Source of the DNA: Apostichopus parvimensis
Lineage: Eukaryota > Echinodermata > Holothuroidea > Aspidochirotida > Stichopodidae
Length of the DNA stretch: 48,012 nucleotides
Assembly (NCBI GenBank): GCA_000934455.1
Contig: KN882370.1
Span: forward strand, 1-48,012
Reading direction: 5' to 3'
Shown here: positions 11,680-24,510 of the stretch, piece by piece
Layout: each line of letters starts with the position of its first letter
How positions within the stretch are numbered: position 1 is the stretch's first letter
Notes under the pieces: generated by a model
The model's input: only the letters and a program-made list of their open reading frames with translations
What the model was told of the DNA's origin: nothing
The model's database searches: none
Made by a program: the position numbers and the translations under genes

Positions 11680-13469
11680 AGATTATACGAAAGTGACAAA
11701 GAAGAAATCATAGCCAGCCCAACGAGGTCTTTCATTTCGATTAATAGACCGCGTCAAAGATTTCTACCAATCGTCGACGGTGGATTGTTTTGGTCAATCT
11801 TTCTGTCCTTTTTGTTTTGATGACGCGAAGAGGTTTTTTTTCCATCGGTGGATGAGAGTTTATATCGATCGTTCAACTTGCCTTTTACTCACAGATTTTG
11901 CAAATCCTTTGCCTTATAAATGCAGGGTAGCTCTGCCTCGTGGCTATCCTGTATCCTTCATGGTACGTTTTAAATCTGAGGTTACTACGGTTTTCATGGG
12001 GAAGGTTTAATTTATGTATACACATGTGCATGCAAGATTTTGGGAGTGTCCAATTAGTACCTTTTGTTTGTCTTTTTCTTTGTTATCTTTATTTTGCTTA
12101 CTACTGAAAATCATACGTGGCAGAGCTAATACAAATTTGTGATTGCATCAGATTTTTATGATAAACCTGAATATGGTTGAGTTTACCACTGATGATACAG
12201 TAGGTGCAAAGACATGGCTAAGGCTTGCCATTTATTGAAGAAACTGGAGGAGCAATACTCTAAAAGGTGTGGGTGTGTGACACTCTACCATACCATTAAT
12301 TAATTAATAAATTAATTAATGAGTAAAGGGTTGAGGGTGTACTTTGTGAGGCAGCTCTGAGCAGATTTGTAAAAGATGACAATTTATGTGATGACCTCGT
12401 CATTCTATTGAAAGAAGATTTCGTTGTTGTTCCGTTTTGTTTGGGTCAGTTCTTTATGGTAGGGGAACCCAGCTTTCCCTTTTGTTCGATGTCCAAGTTT
12501 ATTGTTTACCAAGCAACCAGTTGTAATATTTTTTTAAGCAATTTCATAGGGCTCAATTTACTTTGCCTTGATGTACAAGTTGTGCTCAAACACACATTGA
12601 TGTTATTTCGTGTTGTTACTCTTCGTTCTCAACAAGGGGTGCTGAACTCCAGCAGACTGTAATGTCTCGCTTATGGCCAGTACAGGCCCCCCTTCCCAAA
12701 AAAGGGGGGGCTATGTTGGATCCCAAACTTGTGGACTCTTTCCCAAATTGAATTCTGCACATTGTAGTATATACAATGCAACTCTATTCTTTTATGATAG
12801 TCTGTCCAATGTTACTACTATAAGCAATCCCTGTGAATCATAGTTTGGAAATCTGAAATTTATCTATATTCCACATATTTATTGTGTTGGTGTTTCTGTC
12901 TGTCTGTTGGTTTTGTCTAATGCTTCATGCAACTCTTTCTAGGAAACAGAAAAGTCATCTTCCTCTGTTTGGGTAGATTTTTTTTTCGTCAAATGGTTTT
13001 AAATCTCGTCTGAAATATAGTTCTTGATCTGGATAAAAGGGCAACAATCTTGTCTTGTCAGCAAAACAAGTTGTACTTGGCCTTGAATTTGCCAAGATTT
13101 GTATGTACCATATAGTTCAAGTGGAAAAGATAAAAGTACTTAAAAAAGTGATCAAATATCGAGATCGACTCGTGACAGTTTACAAAAGAAATACCCAGGT
13201 GTCAAGATGATTCCCCCGAGGCAAAGTTGAATCAATATTAAACAAAAGAGATTATCTACGCAGACCAGCCATTCCTGGTGTGAAACTACTAGGAGCACAA
13301 TATATGCCCAATGTTGCCTGGCTGCATTTATGCTGCAGCCCCCCCCCCCCCTTCGCCCCTCTTGTGTCCTTCTTTTTGATATGGCATCTTAAGAGCTCAC
13401 TAGGGTTTTATGACATGAGGCATCAATTTAAAAGGTTTCCAGTGAAAACAAGCTATTATATAGCAGGAC
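11680..13469. other. C1GALT1 3' UTR and downstream noncoding sequence
   Basis: This follows the C1GALT1 stop. An AATAAA at 12306-12311 sits in a TTAA-rich run and may or may not be used. No other gene is seen; open stretches here are short and without similarity. Confidence 0.5.
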
Positions 13470-13720
13470 TTAAAGGTAGTTTGTATAGGCCCTAAATTAT
13501 AGCACGCAGTAATTGCTAGAAGTGTCAAAAAGTACTTTTCTGGAGGTCTTTACTCTCCAAATTGTTCTCAGACATTGTTAAGGAACACACTATAAGATGA
13601 CTGAATGTCAGGGTAAGGAAAATTTCCTCAAATTGTAATGAAGACAGTTTAAGAATTTTGACCACAGGTGATTATATTTGAATATCTAGCATATTTGGGC
13701 CCAATACAGCTTACCTTTAA
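13470..13720 (+). mobile_element. MITE family B, copy 1
   Basis: A 251-bp element begins TTAAAGGTAG and ends TTACCTTTAA. Inner ends are also inverted: TGTATAGGCCC near the left and its counterpart GGGCCCAATACA near the right. A clearly homologous copy lies inverted at 26581-26847. No coding capacity is present. The TTAA at both ends would suit a TTAA-targeting transposase supplied in trans. Confidence 0.7.
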
Positions 13721-15787
13721 ACACTGTCTTTAAGGAATTATTCATAGGTCATACATCTCTAATAAGGAGTGTCCCTAGTTGTATTGGAGATAGGCAATCG
13801 TGTACCTCGGTTAATTCTCGGTTAAAACTCAACAAGCATCTACAGTAGTATGTAAGTGATTTTTGACAGACTTACTGTAACAGTTGTAGAATATATTAGT
13901 CAGCTGTGTGTGTGTATACAATAGAGATACTTTGCACATTCTCTGTATAAGTTTTTATCTTGCCTTGAATTTTTTCTTTTTTTTTCCTTTTTTTTTTTAA
14001 TACTGTTCTACACTTACATCTTGTAACGATGCAAAATAACTTCATTAGTTTTCAAGACAAATCAAGTTTCTTTTCATACAAAAATGAATGTCAACATGCA
14101 GGGATGTTTTAATTTGAAAGATTTTGTGCATTATCAGTTCACTACTAAAGTGAAAATGATAGCCTGGGTGATAGCATTGAATGCTGTTACCAAATAAGCC
14201 TCCACTTTCTTGAATGAAAAACAACTGTCTTTTCAAATTTTTTGAATGAGCAAAACAAGTTTTTTTGAATGGGTATTACCCATAAACCTTCACTTTGTGG
14301 AATGAAACAAACGATGTCTTTTCAATTTGTGGAATGAAAAAACAAAGGTAAACCAAGTCTTTCGACTTTGTCTTAGCATCCAAGCTTTGATCAATTACAG
14401 TGTTACACTGAGGTGACTTTGGTTTCATTTGATAAAATTTGAAAGTGGAAGCCAAGAATGGTTCCAAAACGTGAGCTGTCAGTATGATGGGATAGATATA
14501 TAAAGGTCATTTTGCAAAGCTGAAAAACGACTACAATCGTGATGGTACTTTAAAATCGTTGAAACATTAAAGATAATTTCTGAATATTTTGCACAGTGCT
14601 TGCGAAGATTTTATAATTTTCGATATATATTCTCAATGGCTGATTAAGATAGAGTGTAAATGTTTTAAAAAAAATATTTTTGTGGTTAAGAGAGAAAATT
14701 AATATATTAATTCCTTGCTATATAATCATGTTGCGGAAAAATTGACCTAGAATTATGTCATCAATATTAGAATGGAGCGTGTACGAGATGAGGGTAAAAA
14801 AATGTGTATTTAATTGATGCGTCTTTAAAAGTAAGGTAATGGTAAGCTTTTTACATAGCACCAAACTCATGTGACAACGGTTATCCTGAAAGAATCTTGT
14901 TGAAAGATAACCTCCATTCAATGTCTGAAACAGGAGATGCTTCTACTTTGGAGAAGAAAAATACAATATAGTATAGATATGTGTACAATTTGTTGTGTAT
15001 GGAATTACAAAATCTATTTTCTGTACTTTTATAGAAAAATCTATATATACACAATTTGTACCAGCTGGATGATGTTATGGATGGGCGGAGTCGATTTTGG
15101 GTTAGGCATACAGATTTATCGAACAACAAATAGATATGCGGTGATGTTCAATTCAATGTCTGTTGACTTAAGTTTTAGACAAACGTTGTCATCATGGAAT
15201 TATATGCATATTATCATCTTTGATGTACTGCAGATATATATATATATATAACTAAAAACAAATGTGCCAATATGGTTCATTTAGGCTAGAGTGCCCAACT
15301 TTAGCCCTACTGAACGAATTGTATATAATCTCATAATCCGGATTATATTGAGATTTTGATTCTTTCAGTCTCTTTGCTCTTATGAAAATTTCTTTATGTT
15401 TCGTATATAATATTAACTGAAAATCCCTGCTATAATTTAATATCTATATATATATCTATATATATATATCGTGTGCCCTCATAGGTTTGCCAAACCTCAT
15501 CAAATTCTTCCAGCATAGCGATAATCTTGATCCTCGCGCATAGTGATAACCTTTGACCTGAAACTGCTTCTTAGCATGTTGGTGTAACCAGAACAACCAT
15601 CCCTTTTGTTTAAGCATCTATAATCCTAGCACTGGTCTGCCTGTTGTTTACGACCCTCCACACACGCTATATCGACTGCTGTTGTAAACTTCGTTCATGC
15701 ACTTTCTCTTCGAGAATATCAAACGTTGCTGGGCGAGTTGAGCTCCGAAGATGCACTTCTAGCTCTGAAGGCCCTAAGTGTGGTCAG

Positions 15788-16085
15788 CATGAGTACAGCT
15801 ACAATACCCCGTGGTATGACTGAGTACAAGTAAGAGGTTTTTAGTGTATGAGCACTGAATCATGTTCTGGTACTATAAGTACCTGATACTATATTTCCAA
15901 ATGTCCAAAGTACCAGTATGAGTACAGCTACCATCCACTGTGGTTTGAGTACAATTGAAGGTTCTTAGTGTGAGTATGAGTACATACTCATGTACTAGGA
16001 CTATAAGTACTACCCGATACCAGATTTGCAAGTTGGCCCAAGTATCAGTATGAGTACAAATCATGTATAGCAAGTACAAGCTTGT
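15788..16085. repeat. tandem repeat rich in ATGAGTACA, unit about 131 bp
   Basis: The block ATGAGTACAGCTAC begins at about 15789 and 15918, and a diverged ATGAGTACAAATC at about 16050, giving spacings of roughly 130 bases. Units share GGTACTATAAGTAC-like and CCGATACCAGATT-like segments. The same ATGAGTAC words occur in Rab18 intron 6 (40577-40760), so this is a dispersed family. Confidence 0.65.
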
Positions 16086-17269
16086 GTCATCATTATGATA
16101 GAATACTAGAAGAAACGAATGAAGTCTCACAGTAAATCTGATTTAAGCTATAATTGGTCCTTTTTTCTTCTTTTCGTAATCGGTCATAATTGAATTACAA
16201 AGGACAATTATTTTCGAAAAGTTCTTTCAGAAATTACTGCTAACGTGGATTTGCATTTGATGTACTCATTTTTTTATTGAATGATTTTTTTGGACAATAA
16301 AAAGTTGGAAATCAAATTTGAAGGTACGTAGCACTGTTGGGATGGAGGCTTTTTAAAATGAGTGTATACCTCTTTTGTCCTTTTCTACAAGTAATTGGCT
16401 TTTAAGTTATTAAGTTTTTACTTCGATAACCTTTGAATGTTATTTGTTACAGAATCATCACAAATACCATTAATAAGGAATATCAAATAAGGTTTATCAG
16501 TGAGTAATGCTCAAATGTCTCTCCAAAAAATATCATCATTTGCTTTGGTCATCAATTGGTTAAATTACATACAAATATATTCATCAGCAAAATGTGAAAT
16601 GTCACTTCTTTTGTTCCTTAATTTTTATGTCGGTTTTGTTTTTGATCTGGTAAACAAGGTGCAGGAAGGTCATGGTCATGTATTGTATATGGTTGCTGTC
16701 TGTAATTTCCAAATTAAATTTATAATAAATTGATTGTTTGTGTTTCTTCTTTTTTGTTTTACAGCATAAAACAAACCAAAAACAATTTTTTAATTGAGTA
16801 AGGAAATGTTTTAGGTATAAAATTCTAGTACTATAAATATCATTCGAGCTTGATAATAAACAGTTGCATCATGTCCCTTATACCCCTCCCGTTCACCAGC
16901 TGTTACATATTACTGCCACTAGTTAAGCTAGCTACCACCAAACATGTAGCTTCTGTTTATTGTTCAGTTCTATACTACAAATTGCATCAGTGAGAAATTG
17001 CTTCAGTACAACGTGTTACAGTTGCAAAACCTGTTGGTCTGAACAATTATGTTCAATGTTGGTTAAAAAATATTGATTGGCTGTTTTAGATCACAGCTGT
17101 ACCGGTTTCAGATTTGCGCCAAAATGATGTAAAAAAGCAATAATTAATTAAAAAGACAAGACATAGACTGAAAAAAGTTCCGATTGACGTTTGTTTAATT
17201 TTTTATTATTATTATTATTACTGTTATTATGTGGCTATTTTGGGATATAATTCACCTTAAATCACTGAT

Positions 17270-17519
17270 GTGCACAGGATTTCAAAGAGGGACTTTGGGG
17301 AGAAGTGAGAATTCTAAAATTCCCAGACTGATTTTGGGTTGGGGTATGAACCTTTATGGCCTTTTTATGGTCTTTGGCCCTGTGGAATGGTGATTTTCTT
17401 CTTTAAACTGAATTGTAAAATTATCCCGACTGTAGGTGTTACCCTTGGCTAATGATTGAGGTGGGAGGGGGATGTGGATGGTTTCCCTGCCCCCTTTCCC
17501 TTTTTGTACATGCCACTGC
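17270..17519 (-). repeat. dispersed repeat starting GCAGTGGCATGTAC (minus strand)
   Basis: Read on the minus strand from 17519, the sequence starts GCAGTGGCATGTAC and runs into G-rich blocks (AAAGGGGGCAGGG). A similar start (GCAGTGGCGTAGGA followed by GGGGGGCTGA) occurs on the plus strand at 47845. Only the start words match, so the extent is uncertain. Confidence 0.3.
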
Positions 17520-18876
17520 TTTTAAACAGTATTCAGTGTTTCCTTTATACTTCTTCTGGAATCTCCTAAGTGGTTCCCCTTTTGTGCAATGAAAAGTACT
17601 ATCTTTCCATCTTTGTCATTAAGAAAAAAGTCAATTTTGTTGTGCAATTGAAATATTTTATAGTTAAAAAGTGCCATCTTCTTGAAAACTTTTGCCACTA
17701 GAATTAAATAGTACAGAATGGATAGAATATCCATTTTCTGGGTAATAAAATGTAGAGGTAAATTTGTGGTTCGAACTGTTAAATCATAGTTACATGTCCC
17801 ATGCATAATTTTGCTCAATGTTTGTGCCTGCAGGCATGCCAAAAACCCCAGCTAGAGTCAACCCTCTTACTCCCCTCCCCCCCCCCCACACCCATCCCAG
17901 GCACCCATTTATTGTTAAAAATGCAAGAACATATGTACCTTTGTCAAAATCTGGTAATACAATATTAAGACCATAGTGACAGCATCTTAAAACAGTCTGT
18001 TATTTAAGTCCCTCAAAATCACACCAGGCAATGACAAAGAAACCAGGCATAAACTTCACCAGTTTGCAATTTAAATTATCAAAATTGACCTTTTTGAGAA
18101 GACTTGAATTGGATCAAATGATTTGGAAACTGGTCAATGCCTACTGATCGTAACCCAAAAAAGATCTTATACTAATTTTATCGAGGGGAGTATATCCAAT
18201 TATGTGGAAATGTTTCATGGGTTGGTCAGCAATGGTGCAAATTAAAAATTCATAAAAAATTACAACCCAATGAAAAAAAAGCCATTGAAATTCTGGCTGT
18301 TGTCTGGAATTTAAAAGAAATCATACAAACCCCGAATGTTGCTTTTATTTTTGTTTCCTGACCATCTGTTCTCGCTTTATAGTCGAGAACAAATAAAATT
18401 ACGAGCTAATTTAGAAACTGGGTCAAGTACAGTATATGGACATAGTAGCCTATACTTTTAAATAGCTTTGTGGATTTGATTTTGCAGCTGTTGATATTGA
18501 AGCAAAGAGAATATCAGGGACTATATAGAGAAATAGAAAGCAGTGTTGGTCGTAGCGTTGTCACCAAGTCATTAGTTGAGTCAAAAGCACAAATCATTTG
18601 GTTTTATGGCAAGTCTAGTCATCACACATTTGATTTTATCATTCTATTACAAGTGAAACCACAGTCATTTACCTGCAAGTCAATGTCACACTGCAAGTCC
18701 AGATACAACTAAAGTGGGACTCTAGTCCATCAACACTAGTCATGGTAGAGAAATATACTAGAATGGCTCCGATCCCCCCCAGGCGCGGCGGAACGGAAAA
18801 ATTATTGGGGGGGCTAATGTGTGGAGACTATCTAAGCGGAGCGCCACCATCGGTTGGCGCGGAGCGTACAAGAAAA

Positions 18877-19766
18877 NNNNNNNNNNNNNNNNNNNNNNNN
18901 NNNNNNNNNNNNNNNNNNNNNNNNNNNNNNNNNNNNNNNNNNNNNNNNNNNNNNNNNNNNNNNNNNNNNNNNNNNNNNNNNNNNNNNNNNNNNNNNNNNN
19001 NNNNNNNNNNNNNNNNNNNNNNNNNNNNNNNNNNNNNNNNNNNNNNNNNNNNNNNNNNNNNNNNNNNNNNNNNNNNNNNNNNNNNNNNNNNNNNNNNNNN
19101 NNNNNNNNNNNNNNNNNNNNNNNNNNNNNNNNNNNNNNNNNNNNNNNNNNNNNNNNNNNNNNNNNNNNNNNNNNNNNNNNNNNNNNNNNNNNNNNNNNNN
19201 NNNNNNNNNNNNNNNNNNNNNNNNNNNNNNNNNNNNNNNNNNNNNNNNNNNNNNNNNNNNNNNNNNNNNNNNNNNNNNNNNNNNNNNNNNNNNNNNNNNN
19301 NNNNNNNNNNNNNNNNNNNNNNNNNNNNNNNNNNNNNNNNNNNNNNNNNNNNNNNNNNNNNNNNNNNNNNNNNNNNNNNNNNNNNNNNNNNNNNNNNNNN
19401 NNNNNNNNNNNNNNNNNNNNNNNNNNNNNNNNNNNNNNNNNNNNNNNNNNNNNNNNNNNNNNNNNNNNNNNNNNNNNNNNNNNNNNNNNNNNNNNNNNNN
19501 NNNNNNNNNNNNNNNNNNNNNNNNNNNNNNNNNNNNNNNNNNNNNNNNNNNNNNNNNNNNNNNNNNNNNNNNNNNNNNNNNNNNNNNNNNNNNNNNNNNN
19601 NNNNNNNNNNNNNNNNNNNNNNNNNNNNNNNNNNNNNNNNNNNNNNNNNNNNNNNNNNNNNNNNNNNNNNNNNNNNNNNNNNNNNNNNNNNNNNNNNNNN
19701 NNNNNNNNNNNNNNNNNNNNNNNNNNNNNNNNNNNNNNNNNNNNNNNNNNNNNNNNNNNNNNNNNN
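18877..19766. other. assembly gap (890 N)
   Basis: A run of N. Open frames that appear to cross it are artefacts. The left edge is GC-rich with poly-G/C and the right edge is an A-rich AAAGAAAAGAAAT stretch, so the assembly probably broke in a repeat. Confidence 0.99.
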
Positions 19767-22700
19767 GGTCAAAAAAAGAAAAGAAATAAAAAACGAAAGA
19801 CAAAGGATAAGAAAGGTGAAAGTAAGCTGAAAAGTTGAAGATACTGAAAGCAAAAGGAAGAACAAAAATAGAACCTAAAGAACAAAAGAACAGAGGTTGG
19901 AATAGCATTATAAGCAGTTATTGCCAATCCACAGCACTGTTTTACTGTTATATAAAAAAACACATTTGTGCTCATTTTCATAAACCTAATGAAAATGTCT
20001 CAGCTGGGACAAAGATATTAAGATACCTTACAAAAAAGCCTACCAAAAATAGTGTGACATATTTAACTTAGTTTCAATAGAACTCTATTAGTTCCATGAT
20101 TTTCACGTACTTGAAGGAGGTTAACGTACATACAAACTGATAATTGACTACTTAATTGATAAAAACAAAGGGAATTTTTGCATCAGTGTTTAATGCACCA
20201 AAAAACACATCCGACCTTTACATGATGGGTAGGAGTGAGAACTTCTGCACCACTCAAATGTTCTATATAATATTACCATATCAATTCTCCAAACACTGCG
20301 GACCCACCCAAACTTTCAAGGGAGAGCGAGCTACTGTTACAGCGTTTCTGTACCACTGTAGTTCTTGAATAGGAACCAAACAACCTTTTGTTGGTAAAGT
20401 CCACTATTGCTTGGACTGTCTTTTCTTTTTATCTTTTATTTACTTACCTTGTTTAACATATATATGATATTGAGATATATAAGTGCATGCAAGTCCTCTA
20501 ACCTTTGAGGAGAAATATTGTTTACGTGCTACTGTACGATTGCACAATATCACTTTGATATTTATGGTTTGTGTTTTCAATCTGCATGTTTCCAAACACT
20601 GAAAACCTCCCGATAAGAATGCCTTAATTAAATAAACACATTTATTATTTTTTAAGTAGACTACAGTTGTGTGTTTGACTATTTAATCTATTCTGGAGAA
20701 GTTTTGTGCTTCTTTTAACGCTACAAAGTTCAGTTGACTAGTCGTTTTGTGGCTATAAATCACGTCTCCGTGTACTTCTCAATACCTTTATCAACCCAAC
20801 CTTGTATGAGGGTTACCTTGCATATTAGGATGAACAATACTATCATGGGTGATCTTCATCAACGTCCAGAATCAACAGAGGGGGTGCTTCTCATATCTGT
20901 CCTTCTGCGAAACTTGACAAGCTGCAGTCTCTGCGGAAACACTGAGAATTCCTTCGAGGAATCTCTGACAGACAACTCTGGGCAAACTACAGGCTGCACA
21001 TTATCTATACACAATACACTATACACAATGAGCTGCCACAAAGGGCGCTAAATCGTATTTTACCGATCAGAAACACATATTCCCCCACTCCATACTTATA
21101 TGCTGAGCACCAAGCAAGATGGCAGTAGGTACCAATTTTAAAGTCCTTGGTATGACTCGGACCGGAGTCGAACCCCGAACACTCCGGCTGATAAGCGGAT
21201 GCTCTAACCACTAGGCTAACCAGTCGCTATAGTGTATACATGTATAGTGTGACATAGCTGAGCTGTTTACCACTCATAACTAGACTAGGCTGAGTATGTT
21301 TTAACGACGATACGTTCCCCACCGTTTGTTTGGCGAGGTTATACGTCTGATTAATTAACCAATCAGAAAGCTTCTCTGACTGTATTCTCCATCAAGCCCG
21401 CTAAACTGAGTTTTTCAAATTTGGCCATCAGTAAACACTGTAGCAAAGTCTCCAAATATACTGGATTTATAACTGCAAATTCCTAGTTGATCACTAGTTA
21501 TTGATGAGGCGTAATCTTTGGAGATATGTAAACAGCTTAGAGCACATGTATGCATTAGGACAGATATTACAAGCACCCTCTGTAGATACGTTGAAGAAGA
21601 CCACTGTCACCGTGTGATTTCAACTGGAAAAACAGAAACTCATTTGATATACAATTAAATGCATTTGTGTAGCTGACATACATAAATTAATGAAAACACG
21701 ATTATATAAAAACAACATTTCATAAATAAGTGAAGATAAAACCCTGCAGATAGTTATTAGAATCATTACTATTGCATTTGATCTCTACTCAATATGTCCG
21801 ACTACAAACCGTGCACACATAGGGTTTCTAGACGGCAAATAAATAATGTACAACCATCTCCAACCAACCAGACCTATTCGTTTTCCATCCCAAAACTCTT
21901 GCATGTTTGTGACCTGACTCTTTATACTGACAATATTTCAAATAACTGGCAATAATTCTTGCATATAACTTAACTAAATCTTGATAACTAATCTATTTTG
22001 CAGTTTGAGCTATGGCAGTTTGTCAAAAACCTCTCTGAATTTTATGCACATTGCTCACAAGCGACATGTGTAGAATACAAAATACATATGCGAAATATGC
22101 AGTGGCGGTATTTTAACTGATGAATCTCCCATTTTTGCACCCAGAATGCATCATAATACTGTATGTAACCCACCATGCAGCCCAACAAACACTGTTACAC
22201 ATTCATATATGATGTTCCTGTTCTTTTTCTTCTTTTTACGCTTTAAAATCATATGCATATAAATACCTCTTAAAGTTACTTGTGTTGTTAGACCTTTAAA
22301 ACAAAAACAAAACTTTCATTTTCTATTCAAATATTAAGTGACTTTCATCACCTATATTAAAAATCTTACCTAAAAGAACCTTCCAAAATGTACAAATATT
22401 AATGATTTTCTTTTCTTCTTCAAAGCACCTAAAAGATGGCCATAAACCAACCGCAAGCAATTATTAAAATTCACTATTTTTGTCAAAACTATCATTTTTT
22501 AACCATTAAATTTAAAACGACTGTAGCAACTTTCAACACTTAGTGTAATGATGGATCCTGGCAAAGTTGATATATTAAAAAAAAAAAAAATTAAAAAAAA
22601 AAAAAAACCATCATTGATATAGATTATACAATTTAAACATTTCTTTACATTTATTAACATTTATTTACATATAAGCTATGCATATGATGATCATGGATAA

Positions 22701-23260
22701 ACGCTGGCATTTACCAACCCCTTCTACTTTTGAAGAGTGTTCAGAGAGTAACAAGGCTGGCATGTAATTGCAGCACCCATTGTTCTGAAATAGCTCTGAG
22801 AGAGTATAGCGAGATTAGTGTTTAGCATTCATGATCAGCGAACTAGCATAGTTTGCTTTGATAGTCATGTTCTTCTAAGCCAGACACGTTTGATTCAATG
22901 ATCCTGACTGAAAAAACAATATATTTCTTGAAAGTGATTGATTAGTTGCTATTTATATTAAGATTTGGATACTCACAATTGTCAGAGGTTGGGCTTGGAA
23001 TTGGTGTAAATGTCAAGTTAACCCCGACACGACACTTTGTCCAACTGGACTAAGACATCTAGGACCTAAGGCACATCTGTGGCGAGGAACTGTGTTAATT
23101 ATTAAAAGACACTTTCTATAACTTTACATTCTTGGCACAGTCTGACACTATAATCGTAAGTGCTCAGTGAAGAAAAACGTAAAATTGCGATGAATGACGG
23201 GACCTGGAAAAAAGCTAAACATACAGTAATTTAGTCAATAATTAGATTTTTAACTTAATT
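19767..23260. other. intergenic, no gene seen
   Basis: Apart from the SINE near 21.2 kb, nothing is recognisable. There are A-runs at 22577-22607. Open stretches are short and without domain similarity. Confidence 0.5.
21040..21230 (-). mobile_element. second tRNA-derived SINE
   Basis: On the minus strand the head at about 21150-21228 is tRNA-like: an A-box block (TAGCCTAGTGGTTAGAGCAT) and a B box (GGGTTCGACTCC), with an anticodon-arm-like stretch between. The head is followed by nonrelated body sequence, so it is a SINE rather than a true tRNA gene. Its head differs from that of the SINE at 4.1-4.4 kb, so the two are probably different families. The 3' boundary at the low-coordinate side is a guess. 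Confidence 0.6.
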
Positions 23261-23632
23261 GGGTCTCTTATGATGATACTTTTGTTCTATAGGGCAAGAC
23301 GTTACAATTTCGTCTAAATTAGTTTTAAAGGTTAACACTTTCAAGCAATACTGTTGAAACCCTGCAAACAGGTGGGATGATACGTGTAAAATGTTAACAT
23401 GAGGAAATCGAAGAGATGTTCTAAATTCAGTTTGGTCGTTGATTGGGTCTCTTATGATGATACTTTTGTTCTATAGGGCAAGACGTTACAATTTCGACTA
23501 AATTACTTTTACAAGGTTAACACTTTCAAGCACAACTATTGAAACCCTGCAAACAGGTGGTATGATATATATAAAATGTAAAACATGAGAAAATCGAAGA
23601 GATGTTCAAAAATTCAGTTTGGCCTTGAAAAG
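23261..23632. repeat. direct duplication, unit about 184 bp
   Basis: GGGTCTCTTATGATGATACT begins at 23261 and again at 23445. The two copies match through GGGCAAGACGTTACAATTTC and GAAACCCTGCAAACAGGTGG to TTCAGTTTGG, with few differences. This is a recent tandem duplication of noncoding sequence. Confidence 0.9.
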
Positions 23633-23952
23633 ATATTGCAGGTACAGCTGCTGACTGGTTTTGGGAACAATTCTTAGAAAAGGGCAAAAATTTTGAAGGA
23701 TGTCACTTATATCTGATAAAATCCTGAAGGCAAGCTCCTTTCCCGGCCCAGCAGCTTCCAATTGGCCTTGATCTTCTTCTTTTCATGGAGCAGGTGACCA
23801 CCTGCTTTGCAGCCCCAAGTCTGAAATAAGATTCAAGTTGTTGTAGGTATGCATTATATATACCATGACTCAGGGGAGATATAGATAGTAATAATAGTTA
23901 TACACTTGACAAAGTGTGCCAAGTCAACCTCAAACTCACAGGTACTATAAGT

Positions 23953-24510
23953 TATATTTGCTATCATACATGCTATACATTTGCTATCATACATGCTATA
24001 CATTTGCTATCAAACATGTTATACATTTGCTATCAAACATGCTATACATTTGCTATCATACATGCTATACAGTTGCTATCATATACATGCTACACATTTG
24101 CTATCATACATGCTATACATTTGCTATCATACATGCTGTACATTTGCTATCATACATGCTCTACAGTTGCTATCATACATGCTCTACAGTTGCTATCATA
24201 CATGCTATACATTTGCTATCATACATGCTATACATTTGCTATCATACATGCTATACATTTGCTATCATACGTGCTATACATTTGCTATCATATATACTAT
24301 ACATTTGCTATCATATATATGCTATACATTTGCTATCATACATGCTATACAGTTGCTATCATATATATGCTATACATTTGCTATCATACATGCTATACAG
24401 TTGCTATCATACATGCTATACATTTGCTATCATACATGCTTAACATTTGCTATCATGTATGCTATACATTTGCTATCATATGCTATACATTTGCTATCAT
24501 ACATGCTATG
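23953..24510. repeat. 23-bp minisatellite, about 24 copies
   Basis: The unit CATACATGCTATACATTTG plus CTAT repeats without a break. Variants include ACAGTTG for ACATTTG and units lengthened by two to four bases (ATATACATG, ATATATATG). Because 23 is not a multiple of 3 and the unit holds no plus-strand stop in any frame, all three forward frames stay open for about 175-209 codons. These are not genes. Confidence 0.95.

Larger units (their letters stand above)
13721..18876. other. intergenic, repeats only
   Basis: No gene is recognised. It contains runs of T near 13975-14000, TA-rich microsatellites near 15230 and 15445-15470, an ATT run near 17206, the 131-bp repeat at 15788-16085, and a dispersed repeat ending at 17519. 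Just before the gap (18770-18876) the sequence turns GC-rich and holds a hairpin-like GCGCCACC and GGTTGGCGC pair. Confidence 0.5.

Noticed and set aside
18742..19908. Long open frames of 311-362 codons on both strands
   Set aside because: They are almost entirely N; the real sequence at either end shows no protein similarity.
21150..21228. A functional tRNA gene
   Set aside because: A and B boxes are present, but unrelated sequence continues past the 3' end and the acceptor stem does not pair convincingly; a SINE head fits better. The same applies to 4346-4420.
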